DNA from: Treponema sp.
Lineage (GTDB): Bacteria; Spirochaetota; Spirochaetia; Treponematales; Treponemataceae
NCBI GenBank assembly: GCA_017551705.1
Contig: JAFZLA010000002.1
Span: 1 to 64,000, forward strand
Direction of reading: 5' to 3'
Length of the DNA stretch: 64,000 nucleotides
The notes under the pieces are model-generated. The model worked only from the letters and a program-made list of their open reading frames with translations, had not been told where the DNA came from and made no database searches. Each line of letters begins with the position of its first letter. Within the stretch, counting starts at the first letter, position 1. This document shows, one piece after another, positions 48,342 through 57,481 of this stretch. The position numbers and the translations under genes are program-made.

Positions 48342-50533
48342 ATATTCTTTTTGACTGCGTGTCGCTGCAAAAATTTGTAGGCGGCGGCTCGGAATACACG
48401 CTGTATTTTTTTGACAAGCTTTTGGAACGGGCAAAAAAGGGCCAAATCAACCTATACGGCGTATACTCTTCCGAATACAACATGGATTTTTACAAAAAGT
48501 ATGTTGACGGCTACGATTTAGAGCTGGTGGACATCAACAAAGGCGGCCTTAACGATTTTATAAAACAAAACAGCATAGATACCTTTTATATTGGAATCCC
48601 GCAGCGATACTACACTTACGATTTGTCAGACATCACATGCCGCATCGTCGTCACCTGCCACGACGCAAGCGAAATGGTTTTGCTGTACGACAAAAAATAC
48701 GCAAGCTATGCAAGGCGCAGTCTGGAGCCGCACGCACATCCAAAAGTTCAATTTGTCAAAGAGTTTATAAAATACTTTGTCCACTACTTTATAGACAAAA
48801 AATACGAAAAATCAATCATAACAAAATTCAAAAACCTAGAAAAACTCTTTCAAAAAGACAATGTCCACATAGTCACAGTCTCCAACTACAGCAAGTACAG
48901 CTTGCTGTATTACTTTAACGGCATAGCCAACCCCATACAAGTCTTCACTCCGCCGCATAAACTGTTGGACGCCAACTTAGAAAATGAAATACAAAACAAA
49001 GAGTTAAAGTCTTTGATTGACAACAATAAAAAATACATCTTGATGGTAAGCTGCACAAGATTCCATAAAAACGCCGCCCTGCTGGTTGACCAATGGGATC
49101 AATTTAACAATATGACCAACGGCGAATACTACGGCGTATTGGTCGGCAATGTTAGCGTGAACAAAAAAAACATTGTCCAACTGCCCTTTTTGTCCACAAG
49201 CGACTTGGAGCAAGCGTACAAAAACGCCTACGCATTTGTGTTCGCCTCGGTAGCCGAAGGCTATGGCTACCCGCCGATGGAAGCGATGAAGTATGGCATA
49301 CCCGTCGCCTGCTCAAACGTTACCAGCATGCCTGAGATTTACAAAGATTCTGTAATATACTTTAGCCCCTACTACCGCGAAGACCTTTTTAGGGCGCTTT
49401 TGACGATAATCCAAAAGCATGATGAATACAAAGAAAAGTCGCTCAAAAAATATAAAGAAATAGCCAAAAAGCAAAACAAAGACGCAAAAGCACTGGAAGA
49501 ATTTATCCTTGGAAATGCTCCAGCAAAAACTTTGGCGCAAAATGGCAAAAAATCAGTCGCGATTTCAATCATCACCCCAGTTTACAACAACCAAAATTAT
49601 CTCTTGCGCTGCCTCAACTCCATAAAGGATCAGACATTAAAAAACTTTGAGGTGATTCTTGTTGACGACGGCTCAACTGACCAATCCGCCAAAATTTTGG
49701 ACGACTTTGCAAAAAAAGACCCGCGCTTTAAGGTCTATCATAAAGCGAATGAAGGCGTCACAAAGTCAAGATTCTACGGCGTCAAGCGCGCCAAGGGAGA
49801 ATACATCGCATGGGTTGACAGCGATGACTATATTGACCCGACACACTTGGAATTGCTTTACAATGCCATAAAAAAACAAAACGCCGACATTTGCGTGTGT
49901 AACTTTACAAAAGAGGATTCAAGCGGCTCCACAAAGTATTACGAAACAATCCAAGACCTTGCAAATCCGCTTTCTAGTTTGATAGAAAAATGTTCCTGCC
50001 GTGGCTGCCTATGGACAAAGCTTGCGCGCAGAACGCTTTATTCGCAAAACGTCCTGTTCCCAGAACAGGAAATCAACTGCTGGGAAGACATAATTATTAC
50101 AGCCAACCTTTATTATAACGCCAAGAAAACCGTTCACATTCCAATCTTTACCTACCATGTAAACGATTTGAACAAAATGTCCATAACAAGAAACAAAAAA
50201 AATTATGAAAACAACACATACGACACAATAAATGTAGTCAAGTATTTTGCCTCGGACAAAAGATTCAAAGACATCAACCTTTTGAGCATAAAATACAAGA
50301 CAAAATATTACATTTTATTGAACAATTACATGACCCAAAAGAAAATACCAAAAGATTTTTACAATCTTTTTTTGCAAAAAAACGATTACAAGGCTTTGGC
50401 AGATCTTTTAAAAATTGAACATGTAAAATCCGGCTGGCGTTTTATAGAGTTTTTCTTGATTCTTGCAAACATCAAGATTTTGGCAAAACCCGTGCACGCT
50501 CTTTTTGCAACAATTCGAAACAAAAGGCAGTAA
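48338..50533 (+). CDS. Two-domain glycosyltransferase, GT4 plus GT2
   Basis: 731 residues. About 1-395 is a GT-B GT4 enzyme: LQKFVGGGSEYTLYFF, VTCHDASEM, ILMVSCTRFHKNAAL, VFASVAEGYGYPPMEAMKYG, CSNVTSMPEIYKDS. About 410-640 is a GT2: ISIITPVYNNQNYLLRCLNS, VDDGSTDQSA, VDSDDYIDPTHLELLY. A helical tail follows. Two linked transferases usually add two successive sugars. Coupled to the GT-C gene by ATGA. Confidence 0.88.
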   Translation: MNILFDCVSLQKFVGGGSEYTLYFFDKLLERAKKGQINLYGVYSSEYNMDFYKKYVDGYDLELVDINKGGLNDFIKQNSIDTFYIGIPQRYYTYDLSDITCRIVVTCHDASEMVLLYDKKYASYARRSLEPHAHPKVQFVKEFIKYFVHYFIDKKYEKSIITKFKNLEKLFQKDNVHIVTVSNYSKYSLLYYFNGIANPIQVFTPPHKLLDANLENEIQNKELKSLIDNNKKYILMVSCTRFHKNAALLVDQWDQFNNMTNGEYYGVLVGNVSVNKKNIVQLPFLSTSDLEQAYKNAYAFVFASVAEGYGYPPMEAMKYGIPVACSNVTSMPEIYKDSVIYFSPYYREDLFRALLTIIQKHDEYKEKSLKKYKEIAKKQNKDAKALEEFILGNAPAKTLAQNGKKSVAISIITPVYNNQNYLLRCLNSIKDQTLKNFEVILVDDGSTDQSAKILDDFAKKDPRFKVYHKANEGVTKSRFYGVKRAKGEYIAWVDSDDYIDPTHLELLYNAIKKQNADICVCNFTKEDSSGSTKYYETIQDLANPLSSLIEKCSCRGCLWTKLARRTLYSQNVLFPEQEINCWEDIIITANLYYNAKKTVHIPIFTYHVNDLNKMSITRNKKNYENNTYDTINVVKYFASDKRFKDINLLSIKYKTKYYILLNNYMTQKKIPKDFYNLFLQKNDYKALADLLKIEHVKSGWRFIEFFLILANIKILAKPVHALFATIRNKRQ

Positions 50534-50534
50534 A

Positions 50535-51671
50535 TTAAAACCTATATGTCAACAAGCGCCAATACCGCATGATGCGGCCTCTTGCAACATACAAAAAGCG
50601 GAACTTGTCTAAAAATTCACAAATTTTCAATCCAAGATTTGTCACGACTCGCCTAAAAACAGGGCGTTTTCCAAAGAAAAAATCATATCCTGTTTTTCCA
50701 AGAAGAACGTCCAAATAATAACTAAAAATCTCATGGTCAATATGTGGAAAGCACCTAAAGACGCTCCGCCTTGCTTCTATATAAAACTTGCGGATTGCGT
50801 TTGCAAAAGACATCTCGTTGCGATACTCGGGATTTTGGACCATCTCAAGCATTTTTGACAAGGGAGTCCCCCAACGCTCAAAACTTACGGTGTCAAAATC
50901 CTTTGACGCCCAATTTAAGATGTCAGGGCTGGGATCGGGACCCAAAAAGTCAACTCCAAAACGCAGCGTGCGTAATTTTCTCCCAGCGTAAAAACCTTTA
51001 TAAAATTTGTCGCAATAGGATCCAAAAGTTTCATACTCAGAAAAAAAGCGCTGGTCTTTTTTTATATAATCGTGAACAAGCAAATCGGACGCGGCAAGAA
51101 TTTTTTGCCAAAAAAATTCTCCCTCATACTTTTGCAGATCTTCTATTTTATCCAACATTTCGCGAGTCATCGCGGTGTTAAACAGCATGTGCTCCGAAAC
51201 AAAGGACTCGCGTTTCGATTTTTTAATGCCAAACAAATTCTTTATGGTTCTAAAGTAAGCGTAAAAATACTCCCGCTTAAGCGTAAAATACGGCCTGCCG
51301 TCTTTTGCAAAAAAAGGGATTGGATTTAACGGAATGGTGTCGCCGTCCCAAACCAAGTAATAGTCGTCCTTGCATATTCTGGCGATGCCCAGTTTGATGA
51401 ACTGCTGCAAAAACCAACCAGCGTTATTTGGAATTGCGCCAAACTTGACAAGGCAATCCTTGACAGCGTCATAAGTGATCCCGCAAGACTCTTTTAGAGC
51501 CGCGCTTTCGTCCAAAAACTTGCAGCCCTGCAAATCGTTATGTAAAACAGCCGCCGAAGACACAATCACAACATTCCTGGCGCCCAAGTTCTTTTTTATG
51601 TACGGCAAAGACTTGTTGACAATGGGCCAATCCTTGCTGGCGATTATAATGTAGACATCGTAATTATTCAT
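50535..51671 (-). CDS. DUF6492-like glycosyltransferase-fold protein
   Basis: 378 residues. NAGWFLQQFIKLGIA, DDYYLVWDGDTIPLNPIPFF (DxD), PYFTLKREYF and FVSEHMLFNTAMTREML are typical of DUF6492 proteins found in polysaccharide clusters. The acidic WDGD motif is in the place of a GT-A metal site. It overlaps the upstream gene by 8 bases and closes the minus-strand operon that begins with the ABC transporter. Confidence 0.65.
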   Translation of the reverse strand: MNNYDVYIIIASKDWPIVNKSLPYIKKNLGARNVVIVSSAAVLHNDLQGCKFLDESAALKESCGITYDAVKDCLVKFGAIPNNAGWFLQQFIKLGIARICKDDYYLVWDGDTIPLNPIPFFAKDGRPYFTLKREYFYAYFRTIKNLFGIKKSKRESFVSEHMLFNTAMTREMLDKIEDLQKYEGEFFWQKILAASDLLVHDYIKKDQRFFSEYETFGSYCDKFYKGFYAGRKLRTLRFGVDFLGPDPSPDILNWASKDFDTVSFERWGTPLSKMLEMVQNPEYRNEMSFANAIRKFYIEARRSVFRCFPHIDHEIFSYYLDVLLGKTGYDFFFGKRPVFRRVVTNLGLKICEFLDKFRFLYVARGRIMRYWRLLTYRF

Positions 51672-53184
51672 GCTTCCTCCCGCGTTCGTAAGACTGGAAT
51701 ATCAATTTTACCGTCAAATAAAATACAAAATAACTTAAAAACAAATAACACCTGCTGCCGCTTGCATAAACAGTTGGAGAAAAAGCGATTATAATCGCGG
51801 AGCAAAAAAAAGCGAACAGCAAATATAAATTAAAGGCGCCTGCCTCCTTGCCCCCAAAAGCAAAGAATAGTTGATATAAAAAGGCAATTCCTATAAAAAA
51901 CAACAACACAAATTCTGCAAACACAGCAATTGTGGAATGCTCAGAAAGCTGCGCCAACCTGTCATTTGAAAGCAAAAAAGAGCTTTTATACTTCAAAACA
52001 GAGCACGCAAAAACAAAAAAATCCAATAAAATTTGAATGAAAAAATTTATTCTGTTTTTTTTATAAAAAACCATCGTAAGGACGGCGCACAAAAGCGCGG
52101 CGACAAGATTTGACTTGGACGAAAAGTAATAAGTAAACACAGCAAGCGATCCAATTTGGAGCTTGTCAAAAAACGAAAGCGTTGTGTATTCAGGAAACCA
52201 CACTTTAACCTCTTGGGCAAACCTAATAGAATCGCCTGGACATGTTAGAATAAAAATGACAGACGCCAAACTGAGAGCAAAGGCAGCAATAAAGTACAAA
52301 GCATAAATTCTATTATTTTTTGTTCTTATAAAATAAATTGCAAAGAAAGACAGACTTAAACCAAAAACCAAAGCCGCAACTTGCTCTTGATTTACTGCAA
52401 ACATCAACAGCACGATTGAAAAAACAATAGATTTGGCAGACAACCTTTGCCCTTCAAAAATCTTTTTAACAATTACAAAATAAGGCATACAACATGCAAG
52501 CGGCCATAAATAGTTTGCGGTTGTCGCCGCCCAGCCTGCCGATTGCAAGGAGCTATAATCTGTAAAAAAAAGAATAACAGCGTATACGACAAACGAAAAT
52601 TGCTTTTTGGGAATACAAAGTTTTACAAAACATTCCGAAATCAATACAAAAGCGGCAACATCAATTAATCGCCAAAGGCCAAAGTTAAATTTAAAACAAT
52701 TGACAAGCGCTGTCTCAATCAGCAAACGGGATGACCAATTATTATATCTTAGATTTAGAAATTCAAAATATGAAACACCATCAAGAGCATGATTAAAATA
52801 ATTGACGTCATCTTTAAACGGCGCAAGGCAAAAATGGATTGCGCAAAGGATGATTATGAATGCCATAAGAGAAAAATAATGAAAAATCTCCTCCAGAGGC
52901 ATTGTCTTAAAAAGGCCGTATAAACTTGTATTAGATTCTATGCAAAAAAGCGATGCTTTAAGACAAAAGTAACCAGCAAATGAAAGCGCCAAAAGCGCCG
53001 CTCCATAATCAATCAAACGTTCATGCCAGACTTGGCGCTGCAATGGCCGTCCAACACAGCCTTCCCCAAAATCGATTATCGACTCTCTAACTTGCGGAAT
53101 GAATGCAACAAGCGAAATCACCCCCAACGCTACACATAGCGCCATCAAAAATGGACAAATCCTTTTCTTGGTGTTATCTTGCAT
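51664..53184 (-). CDS. Polytopic membrane protein, DUF6056-like
   Basis: 506 residues from MQDNTKKRICPFLMAL, about 12 membrane helices. Loop motifs APFKDDVNYFNHAL, NNWSSRLLIETAL, GWAATTANYLWPLACC and AVNQEQVAALVFG fit DUF6056, a GT-C-like group. The N-terminal hairpin FIPQVRESIIDFGEGCVGR resembles those of proteins at 23843 and 46530. Overlaps both neighbours, so it is translationally coupled. Confidence 0.65.
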   Translation of the reverse strand: MQDNTKKRICPFLMALCVALGVISLVAFIPQVRESIIDFGEGCVGRPLQRQVWHERLIDYGAALLALSFAGYFCLKASLFCIESNTSLYGLFKTMPLEEIFHYFSLMAFIIILCAIHFCLAPFKDDVNYFNHALDGVSYFEFLNLRYNNWSSRLLIETALVNCFKFNFGLWRLIDVAAFVLISECFVKLCIPKKQFSFVVYAVILFFTDYSSLQSAGWAATTANYLWPLACCMPYFVIVKKIFEGQRLSAKSIVFSIVLLMFAVNQEQVAALVFGLSLSFFAIYFIRTKNNRIYALYFIAAFALSLASVIFILTCPGDSIRFAQEVKVWFPEYTTLSFFDKLQIGSLAVFTYYFSSKSNLVAALLCAVLTMVFYKKNRINFFIQILLDFFVFACSVLKYKSSFLLSNDRLAQLSEHSTIAVFAEFVLLFFIGIAFLYQLFFAFGGKEAGAFNLYLLFAFFCSAIIIAFSPTVYASGSRCYLFLSYFVFYLTVKLIFQSYERGRKHE

Positions 53185-54097
53185 ACCCAAATATCCTGCC
53201 AATAAATTTTGCGTTTGTTTTTATCAAGAATGGATTAAGCCAAAAAAGCGCCGTCAAAACTTGCAAAAGAAAAACTTTTATGGCCGGGACGCCTGTTTTT
53301 TTGTAATACAAGACGGCCGACAATCTTTTTTGCACAGCGCAAAAAGCGCTTTCGCTGTGAACGGCGTCAATTTTTTCTTGCTTAGAAGACTTGCCTTCCA
53401 AATGAACAATCTTGGGGCCTTTTATGACAAGACGTTTTTTTTTGTCTAGCGACATCAAGTATTGCAAATAAATCTCTTCGTTATACATAAAAAAATCTTG
53501 GTCAAAATAAGCGCTCTTGTCATTTTTTACAAACAAATCCGCTCCGACTATAAAATCAGCCTCGCCATAACGCTCGCCATAGGCACTTTGTTGGCAAGGC
53601 GGCAACTCTTTGTTGAACAAAAGTTTTTTTAAAAATAGTTTCCAAAAACCATAAGAACCAAACGCCAAGTCCCTAATGTCAGACTTAAAATTTGGAAAGC
53701 GGTCCGCATAGCGTACTATTCGCCAGTCCGAGTCATACAAAATGCCCCCCAGCGCGCCTATATTCTCCTTGGCGGCGTTTTGCTCAAAATAGTCAAAAAA
53801 ATATTTTATCGCGTTGTTCAGCAGCACCGTGTCGCTGTTAAGGTAAAAAACGTACTTGCCCTTTGCCACCGCAAGGCCGCGGTTGTTGGCGGCGCCAAAG
53901 CCCAAGTTGGCCTTGTTCTCCAGCAGCGTAACTTGGGCAAAATCCTTGCGCAGCATCTCCACCGAGCCATCAACACTGCCGTTGTCGCTTACGATGACCT
54001 CAAAGTCCAAACCTTTTGTTTGAGCGTAGACCGACCGCAAGCAGTCGGCAAGGAGTTGTTTTGTATTATAATTAACGATTATTACCGAAACGTCCAT
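53174..54097 (-). CDS. GT2 rhamnosyltransferase-like enzyme
   Basis: 307 residues. MDVSVIIVNYNTKQLLADCLRS, VSDNGSVDGSVEML, NLGFGAANNRGLA, FYLNSDTVLL and DQDFFMYNEEIYL are typical of WbbL-like rhamnosyltransferases. It lies 6 bases after the ABC exporter gene and overlaps the DUF6056 gene by 11. Confidence 0.88.
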   Translation of the reverse strand: MDVSVIIVNYNTKQLLADCLRSVYAQTKGLDFEVIVSDNGSVDGSVEMLRKDFAQVTLLENKANLGFGAANNRGLAVAKGKYVFYLNSDTVLLNNAIKYFFDYFEQNAAKENIGALGGILYDSDWRIVRYADRFPNFKSDIRDLAFGSYGFWKLFLKKLLFNKELPPCQQSAYGERYGEADFIVGADLFVKNDKSAYFDQDFFMYNEEIYLQYLMSLDKKKRLVIKGPKIVHLEGKSSKQEKIDAVHSESAFCAVQKRLSAVLYYKKTGVPAIKVFLLQVLTALFWLNPFLIKTNAKFIGRIFGYAR

Positions 54098-54103
54098 AAG
54101 GGC

Positions 54104-55846
54104 CTACACTATCTGAGCCTTGCCGGCCTCAAACTTAATCTTAAAGTCGCACTCTTGCAGCGTGCTAAGGCGGTGTGCTATGGCAATGATTGTTATCTTG
54201 CCCTTAAGCTTTAGGATTGTGTCGGTGATTTGGCGCTCAGTGTCGTTGTCCAAGGCGCTTGTTGCTTCGTCCAAGACCAAGACGCTTGGCTGGTTGTAAA
54301 GGGCGCGGGCGATTCCTATGCGCTGGCGCTGGCCTCCGCTAAGCTTGGCTCCCCTGTCGCCAACGTTAGAGTCAAGGCCCTCCGGCAAGGATTGCACAAA
54401 GTCATGCAAGTCGGCCATTTTAAGGACCCGCTCTATTTTTTTGTCGTCAATGTCCTGCGCGGCGTGGCCAAAGGCTATGTTCTCCCTTATAGAAGCGTCC
54501 ATAAGGTAAATGCTTTGCGGAACGTATGCGATGTTGTCAAGCCAGCCGCTTATGTTGTTAAAAATGTCCTTTTGGTCAACATAAATCGTTCCGCCCGATG
54601 GGGGCAAAAGCCCCATCAAAATGTCCACAAAAGTTGTCTTGCCCGCGCCGCTGGGGCCTATGATGCCGCAAAAGGAGCCTTTGGGGATTTTAAAGCTTAC
54701 GTTGTCCAGCACAAGCTTTTGAGCCTGGCCAGGATATGCAAAAGAAAGATTTTTGACAAAAATTTGATTTTCAAACGCAAGCGGCTCTTTTGCAAGGCTA
54801 TTGGCTTTTTGGTCTTCCTGGCTTTTACTTTTTTTGACCGCAAGCAAGTCGTCGTAGATTTCGTCAAACAAGGGCATCCTAAACTTTATGTCGTTAAGCA
54901 TCGTCACCGCGTTGTTCAAGGCAGGCATTATGCGCACAGCGGCAAGAGCCAAGACTCCAAGATTGGCAATCAAGCTGCCGGGGTCAAAGCGCAAAAACAT
55001 TTTTACAGCGATCAGCAAAAGGATTCCGCCTACCATAGTCAGCTCTATTATGGACTTGGGCAGCCGTTGGACAAAAAGATAGTCCTTGTTGCTTTCGGTG
55101 TATTTTGTAAAGGCAATGTCAAACTGGCTTGCAAAAAAGCCCTCGCGCTGCATCACCTTTGTCTCTTTTAGCGAGCCAAGGCCCTGGTTGACCCACTTGT
55201 TCATCTCCTCGCCATAGGCCTTTTGGATGGAGCCGGATTGGCCTATCCGCTTTCTAAAATGGTTCAATAGGGCAAAGACAAAGGGCGCCAAGACCAAAGC
55301 GCAGCCCAAGGCCGTCACATAATCCATCTTGCACAAAAAGAGCCATATTACAAGTATCGTTATTAAATTTGTTATGACGCTTAAAGTTTCCACAAGAATG
55401 ACAGTAAAAACCACCACCGCCCCAACATTGATGTTTTGCATAAGCTTTGCGGGATTGGTGTTCACATGGTACAAGTAAGGCTTGGACATGTACTGCGCGT
55501 AAAGGCGTCTTGTGTAGTCCTTTTGGTTGTTCATGCTAAAGCGGATTTGAATTTTGGCCTCTAGCAAAATGACAAAGTTTTTGAACACATAAAAAGCCAA
55601 AAGGCTGATGGAACAAAAAAAGATAAGGCGGCGGTGGCTGTCCACCCCAACGCGGCCCAAAATTTGCGCGACTTGCGCGTGGCTTTGCAAAAAATCGGGC
55701 TGGCCTATTATTTTTATAAGGGGATACACAAGGCCTATGCCAACCGCCTCCATCGCCGCGCACAAAACCATAAGCGCTATGATAAAGGTGCAAACAAACA
55801 TTTGCTTGCGGGTAAGGATTGTGAATATCCTAAAAAAGAACTTCAT
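54104..55846 (-). CDS. ABC exporter, MsbA/PglK type
   Basis: 580 residues from MKFFFRIFTILTRKQMFV; an upstream frame extension overlaps the Wzt-like gene and is rejected. Six membrane helices (about 1-330), then an ATPase domain: GIIGPSGAGKTTF (Walker A), KLSGGQRQRIGIA (signature), VLVLDEATSALD (Walker B), AHRLSTL (switch). Half-transporter acting as a homodimer; PglK-like members flip lipid-linked oligosaccharides. ATGA-coupled to the Wzt-like gene. Confidence 0.88.
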   Translation of the reverse strand: MKFFFRIFTILTRKQMFVCTFIIALMVLCAAMEAVGIGLVYPLIKIIGQPDFLQSHAQVAQILGRVGVDSHRRLIFFCSISLLAFYVFKNFVILLEAKIQIRFSMNNQKDYTRRLYAQYMSKPYLYHVNTNPAKLMQNINVGAVVVFTVILVETLSVITNLITILVIWLFLCKMDYVTALGCALVLAPFVFALLNHFRKRIGQSGSIQKAYGEEMNKWVNQGLGSLKETKVMQREGFFASQFDIAFTKYTESNKDYLFVQRLPKSIIELTMVGGILLLIAVKMFLRFDPGSLIANLGVLALAAVRIMPALNNAVTMLNDIKFRMPLFDEIYDDLLAVKKSKSQEDQKANSLAKEPLAFENQIFVKNLSFAYPGQAQKLVLDNVSFKIPKGSFCGIIGPSGAGKTTFVDILMGLLPPSGGTIYVDQKDIFNNISGWLDNIAYVPQSIYLMDASIRENIAFGHAAQDIDDKKIERVLKMADLHDFVQSLPEGLDSNVGDRGAKLSGGQRQRIGIARALYNQPSVLVLDEATSALDNDTERQITDTILKLKGKITIIAIAHRLSTLQECDFKIKFEAGKAQIV

Positions 55847-56580
55847 GCAAGCCCCTGCATCCATTCCATGTACTTGGCGTGGACTTCGGCGGGAGCGCCG
55901 TCCATCTGTATCTTTCCGTCCTTGATCCAAATCGAGCGGCTGCAAATTTTTTCTATTTGGCCTAGCGAGTGCGACACAATTACGATTGTAGTGCCCTTGT
56001 CGCGAATCTCTATAAGCTTGTTAAAGCATTTTTCCTGGAAGGCCGCGTCGCCCACGGCAAGGATTTCGTCGATAAACAAGACCTCGGCCTCGACGTTGAT
56101 GGCAACTGCAAAGGCCAGGCGCATGTACATTCCGCTGGAGTAAGTGCGCACGGGGTTGTCGATGTATTCGCCAAGACCCGAAAAATTGATGATGTCGTCA
56201 AGCTTGGCGTCTATTTGCTTTTTGGTAAGGCCAAAAATCGCGGCGTTGATGTAAATGTTTTCGCGGCCGCTCATGTCGGGGTGGAAGCCCGCGCCCAACT
56301 CAATCAAGGCCGAGACCTTTCCGTTGACAGTGACGCTGCCCGCGCTGGGATAAATGATTTTTGTCAAAAGCTTTAGCGTGGTGCTCTTGCCGCAGCCGTT
56401 TTTTCCTATAAGGCCAACTGCCTGGCCTTTTTTTATGCTAAAGGAGATGTCGTCCAAGACGGTGCGCGTCTCGTGGCGGTTGCGCTTTAAAAACAAAACC
56501 TTGTCCTTAAGGTTTGGGGCCTTGTCAAAGTAAACCTTGAACTTTTTTGTAAGATGGCTTACAACAATCGCGTCTTCCAT
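55843..56580 (-). CDS. Polysaccharide ABC transporter ATPase, Wzt/TagH-like
   Basis: 245 residues. GLIGKNGCGKSTTLKLL (Walker A), ELGAGFHPDMSGRENIYIN, TYSSGMYMRLAFA (signature) and VLFIDEILAVGD (Walker B) are typical of O-antigen and teichoic acid exporters. There is no C-terminal carbohydrate-binding domain, so export should not need a specific terminal modification. Pairs with the permease at 56595. Confidence 0.93.
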   Translation of the reverse strand: MEDAIVVSHLTKKFKVYFDKAPNLKDKVLFLKRNRHETRTVLDDISFSIKKGQAVGLIGKNGCGKSTTLKLLTKIIYPSAGSVTVNGKVSALIELGAGFHPDMSGRENIYINAAIFGLTKKQIDAKLDDIINFSGLGEYIDNPVRTYSSGMYMRLAFAVAINVEAEVLFIDEILAVGDAAFQEKCFNKLIEIRDKGTTIVIVSHSLGQIEKICSRSIWIKDGKIQMDGAPAEVHAKYMEWMQGLA

Positions 56581-56594
56581 AAATGCAATGCCTC

Positions 56595-57374
56595 CTACAA
56601 TTCCTCGGCAAAGCCGCGCTGCAAGCGGCTAAAAACAATCTCGCCAAAGATTACAAAGAAAACGCCGAACAAGGTGGCGGCAAGCAAAGTGCTGACTTGC
56701 GGAACTTCTTTGTAATACAAGATTGAGCGGATGCCTTCTATAATCGGTGTCATGGGATTAAGGTAAAAAAGCTTTATGTAACGCTCCGGCACCCTTTTTG
56801 CCGAATACATCACCGGCGTCAAAAATTGCCATGCCATAACGACTATGCCCAAGATGTGCTGCAAGTCACGGATGTACACAGTAAGGGCCGCGGCAAACAA
56901 AGTTATTCCCAACGCCAATATGTATTCGACCAGCAAAAAAATCGGCAAATACAAAAGCGGCTTAAGGCTAAAGCCAATGCCAGACACCAACAGGGCGGCA
57001 AAGACCACCACAAAGCAGTAAAGCATGTTGATAAAGGCAGTTGTTACAAAAGAGATGGGCAAAACCTCGCGCGGAAAGTAAATCTTTTTTACCATGTCGC
57101 CAGAGGCCAAAACGCAGCCGCAGCCGCCGGCCAGCGAGGTGCTAAAGAAAATCCAAGGAATCAGCGCCACAAAAAGAAAAATGTAGTATTTTTCTATATC
57201 CGAGCGCATTATTATCGAAAACACAAAGGTGTAAACGAACATTTGCAGCAAGGGGTTTAAAAAAGTCCACAAAAAGCCCAGCACCGAGCCCTTGTAGCGC
57301 CCCCGCAATTCCCTATGTATAAGGGAAAACATCATTTGCCGGTAATTGTACAAGTTTTTGAACAAAGAAATCAT
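56595..57374 (-). CDS. Polysaccharide ABC transporter permease, Wzm/TagG-like
   Basis: 259 residues, six membrane helices. LIHRELRGRYKGSVLGFLWTFLNPLLQMFVYTFVFS is the standard ABC-2 permease opening; VKKIYFPREVLPIS, QFLTPVMYSAKRVPE and NPMTPIIEGIRSILYY complete the pattern. First gene of the six-gene minus-strand operon, with its own promoter. Confidence 0.93.
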   Translation of the reverse strand: MISLFKNLYNYRQMMFSLIHRELRGRYKGSVLGFLWTFLNPLLQMFVYTFVFSIIMRSDIEKYYIFLFVALIPWIFFSTSLAGGCGCVLASGDMVKKIYFPREVLPISFVTTAFINMLYCFVVVFAALLVSGIGFSLKPLLYLPIFLLVEYILALGITLFAAALTVYIRDLQHILGIVVMAWQFLTPVMYSAKRVPERYIKLFYLNPMTPIIEGIRSILYYKEVPQVSTLLAATLFGVFFVIFGEIVFSRLQRGFAEEL

Positions 57375-57394
57375 TGGGTATACCTTAAGACTTT

Positions 57395-57424
57395 ATTATA
57401 GAACATATCGGGGGAATGTGTCAA
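57395..57424 (-). promoter_or_regulatory. Promoter of ABC transporter operon
   Basis: Minus strand: TTGACA (57419-57424), 18-base spacer, TATAAT (57395-57400). Leader of about 14 bases before the permease ATG. Confidence 0.75.
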
Positions 57425-57444
57425 CGACAGGCGCGGCAAGCCGC

Positions 57445-57473
57445 TTGATAAACAAGAACAGCTGATATATACT
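57445..57473 (+). promoter_or_regulatory. Promoter of GT2 gene at 57482
   Basis: TTGATA at 57445-57450, 17-base spacer, TATACT at 57468-57473, 8 bases before the ATG. Divergent from the ABC transporter promoter. Confidence 0.68.
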
Positions 57474-57481
57474 TAAAGGAT

